Shown one piece after another: positions 54,654 through 64,000 of a stretch of DNA of 64,000 nucleotides. Every line of letters begins with the position of its first letter. The first letter of the stretch is position 1. The notes beneath the pieces were generated by a model. That model was not told where the DNA came from. It did no database searches and saw nothing but the letters and a program-made list of their open reading frames with translations. The stretch comes from Sphingobium cyanobacteriorum (lineage in GTDB: Bacteria; Pseudomonadota; Alphaproteobacteria; Sphingomonadales; Sphingomonadaceae). Position numbers and translations under genes: made by a program. Location of the stretch: NCBI RefSeq assembly GCF_030580935.1, contig NZ_JAUQOM010000001.1:310001-374000 (forward strand), written 5' to 3'.

Positions 54654-56021
54654 CTACTGCGCCAGCGCCCGGACCACCGCGTCCCATTGCGCCAGCGACG
54701 CGCCGATGCCCGCCACCGGCACCCGTTCGTTCAGCCCGTGGGCAAAGCCGTCCTGCGCCTTCATGAACAGGCTGGACACGCCATAGCTGGGCACCCCCAG
54801 CGCCCGGAAATAGAGGCTGTCGGTCGCCCCGGCCGACATGCCCGGCATCACGGTCACGCCGGGCGCACGCGCCGTCACCGCATCCTTCACCGCCGTCATG
54901 ACGTCAGCGCGCAAGGGTGACGCATCGCTGGCCAGCGGATCGCCCAGCGTTTTGACGCTCGCGTCATCGTCCGCGATCACCTTCACCAGTTCCGCCTTCA
55001 CCGCGTCGATCGCCACGCCGGGAAAGATGCGACAATTGACGCTGACCCTGGCGCTTTGCGGCAGGGCGTTGAGCGCATGGCCCCCGCCCAGCATCGTGGC
55101 CACGCAGGTCGTGCGCACCTGCCCGACAAATTCCGGCCGGGTCGACAGCAACTCGGCGGCGGCAGCATCGCCCGTTTCGGCATAGGCTTTCATCGCCGCG
55201 CCCACGTCCCCGCCGATCCGGTCGGCCGACAGCGCCAGCGACGCCCGCGTCAGTGCATTGCGCATCGGCGGGAATTGATGGGCGGCGATCCGGTCGATCG
55301 CCCTTGCCAGCCGGTAGATGGGATTGCCCGGCGTCGGCGCGCTCGAATGGCCGCCCGCATCGGCAAAGCCGATCTCGAAATCGGCATAGGTTTTTTCGCC
55401 CGCCTGCAACTGGTACAGCACAGGCTTGCCATCATCATTCAGCAACCCGCCGCCGCCATCGCCATTCAGCAGCAGTTCCAGCCCCTGATAGCGCGCCGCC
55501 AGCGCCCTGGTCGTGACCATGTCGGTTTCTTCATCGCCCGACAAAAGCAGGATGACGGTGCGGCGCGGTGTCCAGCCGTCCTTCTTCAACTGCGCCATGG
55601 TCGCGACCATCATCGCGACATCATATTTATTATCCTCCGCCCCGCGCCCGAAGATATAGCCATTTTCCTCCACCGGGACGAACGGATCGCGGGTCCAGTC
55701 CGCCCGGTTCGCCGCCACCACGTCCATATGACCGATCAGCGCGACGGGTTTCAGCGTCGGGTCGCTCCCCCTGATCGTCGCCGCCAGCGTCGCCGTCTCG
55801 CCCATCGGCGTGATGACAATGTCCGCCTCGGCAAAGCCCGCCGCTTTCAGCACCCCGGCATAATAGGCCGCCAGCGCCGGCACCTGCCCCGCCCCCTCGA
55901 CCGTGCGAAACGCGATGGAACGCATCAATATCGCCTTGGCCACCCCGGCATCCGCCGCCGCCATCGCGCCGTGCGGCAGTGCCAGCAGCGCCAAAGCCCC
56001 ATATGCGCCGCGCATCATCAT
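54654..56021 (-). CDS. Secreted M20-family metallopeptidase
   Basis: The 455-residue product has a signal peptide (MMMRGAYGALALLALPHGAMA) and the M20 metal and catalytic residues in VALIGHMDVVAANRADW, FGRGAEDNKYDVAM and ILLLSGDEETDM. The dimerisation/lid domain follows, with GGHSSAPTPGNPIYRLA and DSLYFRALGVPSYGVS. It hydrolyses a peptide or N-acyl amino acid bond in the periplasm. The start is placed at the first of three ATGs after GGGGAGTTTCAACAG; an upstream extension is not signal-like. Confidence 0.9.
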   Translation of the reverse strand: MMMRGAYGALALLALPHGAMAAADAGVAKAILMRSIAFRTVEGAGQVPALAAYYAGVLKAAGFAEADIVITPMGETATLAATIRGSDPTLKPVALIGHMDVVAANRADWTRDPFVPVEENGYIFGRGAEDNKYDVAMMVATMAQLKKDGWTPRRTVILLLSGDEETDMVTTRALAARYQGLELLLNGDGGGGLLNDDGKPVLYQLQAGEKTYADFEIGFADAGGHSSAPTPGNPIYRLARAIDRIAAHQFPPMRNALTRASLALSADRIGGDVGAAMKAYAETGDAAAAELLSTRPEFVGQVRTTCVATMLGGGHALNALPQSARVSVNCRIFPGVAIDAVKAELVKVIADDDASVKTLGDPLASDASPLRADVMTAVKDAVTARAPGVTVMPGMSAGATDSLYFRALGVPSYGVSSLFMKAQDGFAHGLNERVPVAGIGASLAQWDAVVRALAQ

Positions 56022-56208
56022 CTGTTGAAACTCCCCGATGGACCGAACGCGCATATCTGGCATAGCGGATCGGTCACGCCAATGCGTTGATCCACCACAG
56101 CGGAAAGAGGGCCACCTTATCCCTGTTATACACACGTCAAGAATTGCTTGCGCGCAATCGGCGGGCCGCCGCCCGATATAGGCGGCCGGTCGCCCGGAGG
56201 AAAAAGAC

Positions 56209-57513
56209 ATGGCCCTTCCCTATCGCAGTTTCGGATTTCAGGTGTTGGCCGGCATGGTCGCGGGGCTGGCGCTGGGCCTGGTCGCGCGCCAGATCGGTAC
56301 AGGGCCGGACGGCGACCTCAACTGGCTGGCGACCACGCTCAAGACGGTCGGCACGATCTTCGTGTCGCTGCTCAAAGCCATCGTCCCCCCGCTCGTCTTT
56401 GCCGCCATCGTCGCGTCGATCGCCAATCTGCGCGCGCTCGACAATGCGGCGCGGCTGGCGGGGCAGACGCTCCTGTGGTTCGCGATCACCGCGCTGATCG
56501 CGGTCAGCATCGGCCTGGCCATCGGCCTGATCGTGGAGCCGGGCGCGGGCCTGCGTGGCGCGCAACTGGCGATGAAGCCGGCGGAGTCGGTCGGCGGCTG
56601 GCTCGATTTCCTCAAGGGGCTGGTGCCGGGCAACAGCCTTGCCCTGTCGGGCAGCACCAAGGTTGCGGCGGATGGCGCGGCAACCACCACCCTGTCCTTC
56701 AACATCCTGCAATTGCTGGTCATTTCGATTGCGGTCGGCCTGGCGACGCTCAAGGTCGGGGACAGGGCCGACCCTTTCCTCGCCTTCGTCCGCTCGCTGC
56801 TCGCAATCGTGCGCGCGATCCTGGGCTGGGTCATCCGCCTGACGCCGATCGGGTCGGCCGCGCTCATCGGCACCGCCATCGCCACCTATGGCTGGCATGC
56901 GCTGGCGCAACTGGGCGCCTTCTCTGCGGCCATCTATCTTGGCCTCGCGCTGGTGCTGCTGGTCGTTTACCCGCTTCTGCTGATCGCCAATGGCCTGAAA
57001 CCCGGCCCCTTCTTCGCCAAGGCATGGCCGGCGATCCAACTGGGCTTCGTGTCGCGTTCCTCGGTCGGCACCCTGCCCGTCACCGAAGCCGTGACCGAGC
57101 GGCTGGGCGTGGACAAGGGCTATGCCGCCTTCGCCATTCCGCTGGCCTCCACGACCAAGATGGATGGCTGCGCCTCGATCTACCCTGCGCTCGCCGCGAT
57201 CTTCGTCGCGGGCTTCTACGGCATCCCGCTGCATTTCGTGGATTATGTGCTGATCGTCATCGTCTCGGTCATCGGATCGGCGGCGACCGCCGGGCTGACC
57301 GGCGCGATCGTGATGCTGACGCTGACCCTGTCGACGCTGGGCCTGCCGCTGGAGGGCGCGGGACTATTGCTGGCGATCGACCCGATCCTGGACATGGGCC
57401 GCACCGCCGTGAACGTGGCGGGCCAGATACTGGTCGGCGTGATCGTCGCCAGGCGCGAAGGGATATTGGACGAAACAGCCTATTATGGCGAAGGGGAATG
57501 GGCACGGGTTTAG
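56209..57513 (+). CDS. Dicarboxylate/amino acid:cation symporter (DAACS family)
   Basis: The 434-residue inner-membrane symporter has eight helices and two re-entrant loops. The markers are SRSSVGTLPVTEAVTERLGVDKG (HP1 serine-rich motif), FAIPLASTTKMDGCASIYPALAAIFVA with the NMDGT-like TKMDG helix 7 motif, and LDMGRTAVNVAGQILVGVIVARREG at the end. It is driven by Na+ or H+ and carries glutamate, aspartate or C4-dicarboxylates (GltP/DctA-like). Divergent from the M20 gene. Confidence 0.92.
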   Translation: MALPYRSFGFQVLAGMVAGLALGLVARQIGTGPDGDLNWLATTLKTVGTIFVSLLKAIVPPLVFAAIVASIANLRALDNAARLAGQTLLWFAITALIAVSIGLAIGLIVEPGAGLRGAQLAMKPAESVGGWLDFLKGLVPGNSLALSGSTKVAADGAATTTLSFNILQLLVISIAVGLATLKVGDRADPFLAFVRSLLAIVRAILGWVIRLTPIGSAALIGTAIATYGWHALAQLGAFSAAIYLGLALVLLVVYPLLLIANGLKPGPFFAKAWPAIQLGFVSRSSVGTLPVTEAVTERLGVDKGYAAFAIPLASTTKMDGCASIYPALAAIFVAGFYGIPLHFVDYVLIVIVSVIGSAATAGLTGAIVMLTLTLSTLGLPLEGAGLLLAIDPILDMGRTAVNVAGQILVGVIVARREGILDETAYYGEGEWARV

Positions 57514-57672
57514 CGCCGGCCCGTGATGTGGCGGCCCAACGCGCGATCCGCCATATTTACCGCGACAACCGGCCATCCGGCGTAAGGCGAAGGGATTGCT
57601 TCCCATTTTCACGGCCAGCCAGCGTCATTCTTGTTGCACCCGGCGAAGCAGCCGCTATAGGCTGCTTGCATC

Positions 57673-57757
57673 GCGGGCGTGGTGAAACTGGTAGACGCGC
57701 TGGACTCAAAATCCAGTTCCGCAAGGAGTGTCGGTTCGATTCCGACCGCCCGCACCA
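57673..57757 (+). tRNA. tRNA-Leu (anticodon CAA)
   Basis: An 85-base class II tRNA with acceptor GCGGGCG/CGCCCGC and discriminator A, ending in encoded CCA. The anticodon stem CTGGA/TCCAG holds the loop CTCAAAA with anticodon CAA (reads UUG). It has a long variable arm (TTCCGCAAGGAGTGTC) and a T arm with TTCGATT. No integration scar or duplicated 3' end was seen next to it. Confidence 0.97.
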
Positions 57758-58123
57758 TCCAATTCTTGCATGATCCTCAAAATGCCCTGCACGCGGGGAA
57801 AGAGGGTCATGCCTGTCAGCAGGCGTGCCCGGCCACTGCGCACGATAGCGTACAGGATGCACGCGAGCGGATCGTCGCCGGTCCCGGCCGGTCCCAGGCG
57901 CATGACCGCCACTTCGCAAAAATTCTCCTATTGCAAAGTCCGTTCTGCATAACCGCACCGACGCAAAATCAAACTCTGCGACAGTGTGTATTTTGCAGTT
58001 TTCGCAGGCTGGTGATGCTGTCCTACTTCCGCCCCATCGGCTATAGCCCTTGCCCGAAGCCCGGATATGCCCCACGGACGCCCGCATCATCAGCCCCTGG
58101 ACAAACGCGAAGTCAGACCCACC
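57758..58123. other. Gap between tRNA-Leu and trmFO
   Basis: About 365 bases without a supported gene. Short frames on both strands have no ribosome site and no recognisable product; those on the minus strand read through the tRNA. It presumably holds the trmFO promoter. Confidence 0.5.
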
Positions 58124-59482
58124 ATGCCCCATCATCAGGTCCATATCATCGGCGGCGGCCTTGCCGGAACGGAAGCGGCGTGGCAGCTCGCCCAGGCGGG
58201 CATCCATGTGCGCCTGTCGGAAATGCGGGGCGCCAATTTACCAGGGGGGGGCGACATGACCCCCGCGCACCAGACCGAGGGGCTGGCCGAACTCGTCTGT
58301 TCGAACAGCTTCCGTTCGGACGATGCGGACAAGAATGCCGTGGGCCTGCTGCATCAGGAAATGCGCCGGCTCGGCTCGCTCATCATGGCGAGCGCCGAAC
58401 CGGCCAAGGTGCCCGCCGGCTCCGCGCTGGCGGTCGACCGCCATGTCTTTTCTGCTGCCGTCACCCGCGCGCTGGCCGACCATCCCAATGTGGAGATTGT
58501 CCGCGAACGGATCGACATGCTGCCCACGTCGGGCATGACCATCGTGGCGACCGGCCCGCTGACCGCGCCTGCGCTGGCGACCAGCATCGGCCAGGCGGCG
58601 GGGATGGAGCATTTGGCCTTTTTCGACGCGATCGCGCCGGTGATCCATCATGACAGCATCGACATGGACCAGTGCTGGATGGCCAATCGCTGGGACAAGA
58701 TCGGCCCCGGCGGCGGCGAGGGGAAGGATTATATCAACTGCCCGATGGACAAGGACCAGTATCAGGCCTTCGTCCAGGGGCTGCTCGACGGCGAAAAGAC
58801 CGAGTTCAAGGAGTGGGAGGCCAACACCCCCTATTTCGAGGGCTGCATGCCGATCGAGGTGATGGCGTCCCGCGGGCCGGAAACGCTGCGCCATGGCCCC
58901 ATGAAACCGATGGGGCTCGACAATCCGCGCACCGGCCGCTGGCCCTATGCCGTGGTGCAGTTGCGGCAGGACAATGCCAGCGGGACGCTATGGAACATGG
59001 TCGGGTTCCAGACCAAGCTGAAACATGGCGCGCAGGTCGAATTGTTCCGCACCATTCCCGGCCTGCAAAATGCGGAGTTTGCGCGGCTGGGCGGGTTGCA
59101 TCGGAACACCTTCATCCAGTCGCCCAAATTGCTGGACCCGACGCTGCGCCTGAAGAGCGCCCCGCACATCCGCTTCGCCGGGCAGATGACGGGGTGCGAA
59201 GGCTATGTCGAAAGCGCGGCGATCGGCCTGATCGCGGGGCGCTTTGCCGTGGCCGAACTGCTGGGCCGCGATCTGGCTCCGCCGCCCGCCGACACCGCGC
59301 TGGGCGCGCTGCTGGGCCATGTGACCGGCAATGTGGTGAGCGCGGACTATCAGCCCATGAACGTCAATTTCGGCCTCTTCCCGACGCTGGACGATGTGAA
59401 GAAGAAGCAGCGCAAGGAAGCCTACACCGCCCGCGCCCGCGCATCCTTCGGCGCATGGATGGGGGCGATGGAACTGGCCTAG
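58124..59482 (+). CDS. trmFO: Methylenetetrahydrofolate-tRNA (uracil-5-) methyltransferase
   Basis: TrmFO makes m5U54 in the T loop of tRNA with methylene-THF and FADH2. The 452-residue flavoprotein has the FAD motif [37 protein letters not shown]-like [30 protein letters not shown] near the C-terminus and [16 protein letters not shown]. The start ATG is chosen because it lies 5 codons before the FAD strand; the longer frame adds a non-conserved extension. Confidence 0.96.
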   Translation: MPHHQVHIIGGGLAGTEAAWQLAQAGIHVRLSEMRGANLPGGGDMTPAHQTEGLAELVCSNSFRSDDADKNAVGLLHQEMRRLGSLIMASAEPAKVPAGSALAVDRHVFSAAVTRALADHPNVEIVRERIDMLPTSGMTIVATGPLTAPALATSIGQAAGMEHLAFFDAIAPVIHHDSIDMDQCWMANRWDKIGPGGGEGKDYINCPMDKDQYQAFVQGLLDGEKTEFKEWEANTPYFEGCMPIEVMASRGPETLRHGPMKPMGLDNPRTGRWPYAVVQLRQDNASGTLWNMVGFQTKLKHGAQVELFRTIPGLQNAEFARLGGLHRNTFIQSPKLLDPTLRLKSAPHIRFAGQMTGCEGYVESAAIGLIAGRFAVAELLGRDLAPPPADTALGALLGHVTGNVVSADYQPMNVNFGLFPTLDDVKKKQRKEAYTARARASFGAWMGAMELA

Positions 59483-59492
59483 TCTGCCGGGG

Positions 59493-59957
59493 TCAGCACC
59501 GACAACGCTGCTTCGCCGCCCGTTTCGGCGCAGTGGTGGCGAACTCCGCCGGGGTCAGCCTGCCGTCCCTGTCGGCATCGGCCGCGCCGAAACGGTCCGC
59601 CGTCGCCACCGCCCATTCCTCGAAGGACAGGAGGTTGTCGCCATCCTTGTCCAGCGCCTTGAACGCCCTGGTCCGGCTGCCCATCATCTCGACCCGCGTG
59701 ATGATGCCGTCGCGGTTGCGGTCATAGCGGGCGAAACGCTTCTGCTCCCGGCTTTGCGGGCTGGCTTCGCCGGGCATGGGCGGCGCGGCGCCGACCGCAT
59801 CGGGATCCCCCTCCGGCAGCGCCGCCATCTCCGGCGGGGGCGGCGGCGCGGAGGCAAGCTGCGGCACCGGCGCATTGTCCGCCCTGCCCTGCCACCAGAA
59901 CAGGCCGCCCGCGACCAGCAGCAACGCCGCCATGCCCCCCGCCAGCAATCGCCCCAT
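59493..59957 (-). CDS. EF-hand calcium-binding membrane/secreted protein
   Basis: The 154-residue product has an N-terminal hydrophobic signal-anchor (LLAGGMAALLLVAGGLFWW), a Pro-rich linker and three EF-hand loops: DRNRDGIITRVE, DKDGDNLLSFEE and DADRDGRLTPAE. Bacterial EF-hand proteins of this type bind Ca2+ in the periplasm. No partner is indicated by context; it is convergent with trmFO. Confidence 0.85.
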   Translation of the reverse strand: MGRLLAGGMAALLLVAGGLFWWQGRADNAPVPQLASAPPPPPEMAALPEGDPDAVGAAPPMPGEASPQSREQKRFARYDRNRDGIITRVEMMGSRTRAFKALDKDGDNLLSFEEWAVATADRFGAADADRDGRLTPAEFATTAPKRAAKQRCRC

Positions 59958-59999
59958 TCGCCATCCTCCGTTCCTGGATGGCCAGCCTATCCCGACAGT

Positions 60000-60656
60000 C
60001 TAGCGCCCGACAAGCGCGATCCGCAGCAATCGCCAGGCAAGCGCCCGCGGCATCCCGCGCGGCGCGCCACGCCCGGCCATCACATCCTGCCGCGCCAGGG
60101 TGAAGGCGATCCGCAGCGGCTTCCACCGGCGCGGCCAGCACGCGCCCTCTGCCTGCGGCAACAGGTCATGCGCCTGCGCCAGGGCCGCATCCGCCAGTGC
60201 CCGGTCCCCGACATGCCCCGCCAGATCCCACAGCGCCCACACCTGCCCCGCCACCGCCAGCCAGTCCGGCGCGTCACTCGCATCGGCCAGCGCCCGGAAC
60301 AGCCCGCCCCCGCGCCCGGCCGCATAGTCACGCAGGCCCGCCGCATCGATCTCCGGTTCGACCACCAGCACTTCCCAGCCGTCGATCATCGCCACCAGCC
60401 CCGGCGCGGCGATCGCGCCCGTCGCCCGCAGCGCATCGACCACCGGCTCGCCCTGCCCCTTTACGCCTTGCATGTCATCGATGACGTCATTCCACCAGGC
60501 AAGGCGCATCTGCCCGATCGTCGCTTCGCTGGTGGTGCGCGCAACCTGCGCCAACCGGGCGTCGAACGCCCAGAGCGCATGATGCCGCGCCGCCTGCGCC
60601 CCCGCATGGGCGCCCAGCAACAGCGCAAGCGGCGGCAGCGCATCCTCACCTGTCAT
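60000..60656 (-). CDS. Squalene/phytoene-synthase-like protein
   Basis: The 218-residue product resembles the isoprenoid synthase fold of the squalene/phytoene synthase family (NDUFAF6-like short branch). It has FDARLAQVARTTSEATIGQMRLAWWNDVIDDM and GHVGDRALADAALAQAHDLLPQA. The usual Asp-rich metal motifs (DXXXD) are incomplete, and it is about 60 residues shorter than true synthases, so catalytic function is doubtful. It is divergent from the Tad-like genes. Confidence 0.7.
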   Translation of the reverse strand: MTGEDALPPLALLLGAHAGAQAARHHALWAFDARLAQVARTTSEATIGQMRLAWWNDVIDDMQGVKGQGEPVVDALRATGAIAAPGLVAMIDGWEVLVVEPEIDAAGLRDYAAGRGGGLFRALADASDAPDWLAVAGQVWALWDLAGHVGDRALADAALAQAHDLLPQAEGACWPRRWKPLRIAFTLARQDVMAGRGAPRGMPRALAWRLLRIALVGR

Positions 60657-60701
60657 CCCCCCATATCCCCGAATACGGGCGTCCGACGGGTTATCGATCC
60701 T

Positions 60702-60709
60702 TTAACCAT
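60702..60709 (+). promoter_or_regulatory. Possible CtrA half-site upstream of TadG-like gene
   Basis: TTAACCAT matches the known half-site of the alphaproteobacterial cell-cycle regulator CtrA, about 100 bases before the TadG-like start. An 8-base match alone is weak. Confidence 0.3.
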
Positions 60710-60809
60710 CTTCCTCATACACATTCTAACGAGTGCGCCCGCATAGACAGGCAGGCTGTCCGGCCCGGATGTGGGGGGCGTTGGACGCGACATGGGTGAT
60801 TGCGGGCAT

Positions 60810-62804
60810 ATGGGCAAGGCAAAGGATCGGCAATTGGGCTTTCTGGGGCGGCTGCTAAAAAACCAGGCGGGGAACACCATGGCGATCGTCGCCGCGGCGA
60901 TCATTCCGCTGGCGGCACTGATCGGCGGCGGGCTGGACATGAGCCGCGCCTATATGGCGCGCGCCCGGATGCAGCAGGCGTGCGACGCCGCCGCGCTGGC
61001 CGGTCGCCGGGCAATGACCGGAACGACGATGCAGCAGTCGGACAAGGACGAGGCGAAGAAATTCTTCGACTTCAACTTCCCCCAGGGCACGTTCCAGGCA
61101 AAGAGTTTCACGCCCACGATCCGCAGCAAGCCGAACGAAACCACCACCGTGCAGGTGTCGGCCGCCACGACCATGCCGACCACGGTGATGAAAATCTTCA
61201 AATATGACACGTTGCCGCTGGAGGTGACGTGCGAAAGCCGGTTCGACATCGGCAATACCGACGTCATGCTGGTGCTCGACACCACCGGGTCCATGACCGC
61301 CAACATGACCGACACCAACGGCACCACCATGACGCGCATGGCGGCGCTCAAGCTGGCGGTGAAGGATTTCTACGACACGCTGGGCGCGGGATCGGACACG
61401 AGCGGCCGCATCCGTTATGGCTTCGTACCCTATAGCTCGACCGTCAATGTCGGCTATTCGCTGCCCGCCAGCGCGATGCTCGGCGGCACGGCGGGTGAAA
61501 CCGCCAATTATCAGACCCGGCGCGCCATTTATTATTTCGAAGCGTCGTCCACGCCGTCGACCTGCTATCGCCGATATGGATTGAACACCTGCTACGCAAC
61601 GTCGGCTGCGGCCAATGCCGCCAGCACATCGTCCACGCGAACCGGCGCCCAGTGTACCGCCTATGGCAATAATAGCGGAACCAATCCGTCCACCAGCGGC
61701 ACGGCGCCGGCGACCACGAAAACGACAACCTACAGTTTCGACAGCTATAACGGATCGACCACCGCATCGACCAGCAGCAATTCCCGCAAATGCGTGCGTC
61801 GCGAAAATATAGTGACGAAAACCTATACGCAAACCTATACGGCCGGCGCCAACACCACTTTCTATCAGTGGGAATATAACCAGCTAGCGCTCGATACGTC
61901 AGGCTATATCACCGGCAACGCCACCGCCAATCCCACGGTCATCACGGGGCAGACCACCGATGCAAACGGCACGACGGTGTCGTCTACCAGCACCTGGTCC
62001 GGCTGTATCGAGGAACGCGACACCGACAACAGCATCACCAGCACGACATCGACCGCGTCCATCCCGACCAACGCCCATGACTTGCAGATTGACGAGTTGC
62101 CGACGACCACCGCGACCAAATGGCGGCCGCACTGGCCCGATGTGATGTTCGAACGCAATGGCCGCTGGCTCAACGACAATCGATCCGGTGACTATCGCGC
62201 CGGCACTGGCGGCTGGAACGCCTGCCCCAGCAAGGCGCGCAAGCTGGCCAGCTATGCCAGCCGATCGACCACCCCGGCCGGCATGGCCAGCAGCTTCGAC
62301 GGCTATGTCGACGGGCTGGTCGCGGTCGGCGGCACCTATCATGACATCGGCATGATCTGGGGTGCGCGCTTCCTGTCGCCCACCGGCATCTTCGCCAGCG
62401 AAAACAGCACCGCGCCCAATGGCTTCAACATATCGCGCCACATCGTCTTCATGACCGATGGCGACATGAGCGCCTATAGCAGGGTCTATGGCGCCTATGG
62501 CTTCCAGGAACTGGACGGCCGTGTCGCCGCGACCAGCGCCACCGACAGTGATCTGACGCCCATCCACAAGCGGCGCCTGGAAATGCTGTGCAACGCCATC
62601 AAGGCCAAGAACATCACCATCTGGGTGGTCGGTTTCAAGAACCAGCCGCCCGCCGGCACCGCCGATTCGACCATGATCGACACTGAGCTTCAGACCTGCG
62701 CCAACAGCAGCAACCACTGGTTCGTCGCCTATAATCCCTCGTCGCTGCGCCAGAAGTTCAAGGACATCGCCAAGAATATCGGCGGCCTGAGGCTGTCGCA
62801 ATGA
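60810..62804 (+). CDS. TadG-like pilus assembly protein with vWA domain
   Basis: The 664-residue product has an N-terminal pilin-like segment (GNTMAIVAAAIIPLAALIGGGLDMSRAYMARARMQQACDAAALAGRR) that matches the TadG N-terminus. A von Willebrand A domain follows with the MIDAS-like DTTGSM, and an unusual Ser/Thr/Asn-rich insertion lies at about residues 260-420. It ends with TIWVVGFKNQPPAG and a C-terminal vWA helix. The start among GTG 60771, ATG 60792 and ATG 60810 is uncertain. First of three TadE/TadG genes, coupled to the next by ATGA. Confidence 0.85.
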   Translation: MGKAKDRQLGFLGRLLKNQAGNTMAIVAAAIIPLAALIGGGLDMSRAYMARARMQQACDAAALAGRRAMTGTTMQQSDKDEAKKFFDFNFPQGTFQAKSFTPTIRSKPNETTTVQVSAATTMPTTVMKIFKYDTLPLEVTCESRFDIGNTDVMLVLDTTGSMTANMTDTNGTTMTRMAALKLAVKDFYDTLGAGSDTSGRIRYGFVPYSSTVNVGYSLPASAMLGGTAGETANYQTRRAIYYFEASSTPSTCYRRYGLNTCYATSAAANAASTSSTRTGAQCTAYGNNSGTNPSTSGTAPATTKTTTYSFDSYNGSTTASTSSNSRKCVRRENIVTKTYTQTYTAGANTTFYQWEYNQLALDTSGYITGNATANPTVITGQTTDANGTTVSSTSTWSGCIEERDTDNSITSTTSTASIPTNAHDLQIDELPTTTATKWRPHWPDVMFERNGRWLNDNRSGDYRAGTGGWNACPSKARKLASYASRSTTPAGMASSFDGYVDGLVAVGGTYHDIGMIWGARFLSPTGIFASENSTAPNGFNISRHIVFMTDGDMSAYSRVYGAYGFQELDGRVAATSATDSDLTPIHKRRLEMLCNAIKAKNITIWVVGFKNQPPAGTADSTMIDTELQTCANSSNHWFVAYNPSSLRQKFKDIAKNIGGLRLSQ

Positions 62805-63397
62805 TCGGGGCGATCGCATCCCGCCTGCGCCGGTTGCGCGACGACCAGCGGGGGGTGACACTGCTGGAATTCGCGCTGGTGTCGCCTGCCCTGATCCTGA
62901 CCATCATGGGGATCGGCGACCTGGCCTACCAATCCTATCTCCGCTCGGTGACGCGCGGCGTGCTGGAAAAGGCGGCACGATCCGCCTCCGTCGGCACGCT
63001 CAACAGCACCGATCTCGATACCTATATCGCGGCGCAAATGTCGGCGATCAATGCCAAGAATGGCACCACGTCGGTAACGAAGAAAAGCTATTACAACTTT
63101 TCGCGGGTGGGAAAGCCGGAGAAGATCACCACCGACACCGCGCCGCTGGGCAGCTATAATGTGGGCGACTGCTATGAGGACGCCAACGGCAATGGCAGCT
63201 ATGACGCGGCCGGCGGCACCACCGGCCTCGGCAATGCGGACGACATCGTCTATTATGAAGTGACCGTGTCGATGCCCCGCATGTTCCCGATGGCCAAGCT
63301 GCTGGGTTGGAACGCCACCCAGTCCGCCACCGCCACCACCATGGTCCGCAACCAGCCCTGGGCGAACCAGAACAAACCGACGACCAAATGCACATGA
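62801..63397 (+). CDS. TadE-like pseudopilin
   Basis: The 198-residue product has a basic N-terminus and the TadE segment GVTLLEFALVSPALILTIMGIGDLAYQSY, a prepilin-like hydrophobic helix with Glu at position 5. A soluble, Thr/Asn-rich domain follows. It serves the Flp/Tad pilus as a minor pseudopilin. The start overlaps the TadG-like stop (ATGA) and the stop overlaps the next start. Confidence 0.85.
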   Translation: MIGAIASRLRRLRDDQRGVTLLEFALVSPALILTIMGIGDLAYQSYLRSVTRGVLEKAARSASVGTLNSTDLDTYIAAQMSAINAKNGTTSVTKKSYYNFSRVGKPEKITTDTAPLGSYNVGDCYEDANGNGSYDAAGGTTGLGNADDIVYYEVTVSMPRMFPMAKLLGWNATQSATATTMVRNQPWANQNKPTTKCT

Positions 63398-64000
63398 CGA
63401 CCGCCCGCCCTTCCCGCTTCCTGCGCCGCCTGCGCCGCGATGACAGCGGCATGGCGCTGATCGAGTTCGCCTTTTCATTGCCGGTGCTGGTGGTGCTGTG
63501 CATGGCGGGGCTGGAATGCGCCAACCTCTCGCTCGCCCATCTGCGCGTCAGCCAGATCGCGATGCTGGTGGCCGACAATGCCGCGCGCGTCCGATCCTCG
63601 ATCGACGAAGCCGATGTGAACGAGATCATGACCGGGGCCGACCTGTCGACCAAGGCGCTCAACCTCAAGGCCAATGGCCGCATCTTCCTGTCGGACCTGG
63701 AACCCAATGGCAAGGCAGCGCCGAACACCGGCTATTATATCCGCTGGCAGCGCTGCTGGGGCAGCGGCGCCTTCACCTCCCAATATGGCGTGACCGATGA
63801 TGGCAAGAATGACGCCAGCATGAAGGACGGCATGGGGCCCGGCAACACGGCGGCAACCAAGGTGAAGCCGGCCAGCGGCACCGCCGTCATGTTCGTGGAA
63901 GTGGCCTATAATTACCAGCCGCTCGTCACCAATGCGCTATTCGGTGCAAAGGTCATCCGCTACACCAGCGCCTTCAACGTGCGCGAACGGACCGATCAGG
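63394..64000 (+). CDS. TadE-like pseudopilin, 3' end cut by window edge
   Basis: About 202 codons are visible. After MTTARPSRFLRRLRRDDSG comes MALIEFAFSLPVLVVLCMAGLECANL, the TadE-type helix with the E-F pair, then a periplasmic domain. It overlaps the preceding gene by ATGA. An upstream ATG six bases earlier is also in frame. Confidence 0.82.
   Translation, partial: MTTARPSRFLRRLRRDDSGMALIEFAFSLPVLVVLCMAGLECANLSLAHLRVSQIAMLVADNAARVRSSIDEADVNEIMTGADLSTKALNLKANGRIFLSDLEPNGKAAPNTGYYIRWQRCWGSGAFTSQYGVTDDGKNDASMKDGMGPGNTAATKVKPASGTAVMFVEVAYNYQPLVTNALFGAKVIRYTSAFNVRERTDQ

Noticed and set aside
57673..57757. tRNA-Leu as an integration site for an island
   Set aside because: No integrase, no direct repeat of the 3' end and no accessory genes were found next to it.
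57706..57912. Short minus-strand frame crossing tRNA-Leu
   Set aside because: It translates the antisense of the tRNA (GGRNRTDTPCGTGF), a well-known false product.

Overview
This is a GC-rich alphaproteobacterial chromosome segment. The gene families (TonB-dependent receptors, a GntP permease, PmtA-like methyltransferase, BLUF protein, Tad pilin genes), the start-codon style (ATGA overlaps, some GTG) and the dispersed intergenic repeats point to a member of the Sphingomonadaceae, probably Sphingobium or Sphingomonas. That placement rests on recognition of protein families, not on a marker-gene comparison. Both ends cut a gene: fabD on the left and a TadE-like pilus gene on the right.

Left part (1-17.2 kb): fabD; a MacAB/TolC-like export operon (outer-membrane lipoprotein, membrane fusion protein, ATPase, permease); an RcnB-like secreted protein; a BLUF photosensor; a GntP-family permease; the rpsF-rpsR-rplI ribosomal operon; a PHB-depolymerase-like esterase with small companion genes; a DUF808 membrane protein; a MATE exporter; a WYL-like small protein; a two-gene ABC-2 exporter; and a PmtA-like methyltransferase.

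Middle part (17.5-40.3 kb): an accessory island that looks like a complete uptake and catabolic system for a glycoside. It holds a TonB receptor, three MFS-type transporters (one of the MelB/GPH type), a periplasmic GMC oxidoreductase with its Tat-exported small subunit, four xylose-isomerase-like TIM-barrel proteins, a Gfo/Idh/MocA dehydrogenase, a secreted esterase, an FMN reductase with a luciferase-like monooxygenase, a cytoplasmic GH3 glycosidase with a PA14 insertion, a DoxX protein, a tandem SnoaL-like protein and a TetR repressor. An inverted repeat, AGAAY-N4-RTTCT, lies in the promoters of the repressor and its divergent operon and recurs in at least four other promoters of the island, so the whole island is probably one TetR regulon. 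Between GH3 and the Gfo/Idh/MocA gene are remnants of a VOC-family gene and a fumarylacetoacetate-hydrolase-family gene, which suggests that an aromatic branch has been lost.

Right part (40.4-64 kb): housekeeping and biosynthesis. gatCAB contains an overlooked 55-codon ORF coupled between gatA and gatB. Then come a DUF3089 protein, ruvX, a Rap1a-like protein, serB and miaA head to head with overlapping start codons, ilvB-(hypothetical)-ilvN-ilvC, yceI, leuA preceded by a Leu-rich leader peptide that looks like an attenuator, an M20 peptidase, a dicarboxylate/amino-acid symporter, tRNA-Leu(CAA), trmFO, an EF-hand protein, a squalene/phytoene-synthase-like protein and the start of a TadG/TadE cluster. 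Several repeat families sit between or inside operons. No CRISPR array, rRNA gene, transposase or phage gene was seen.
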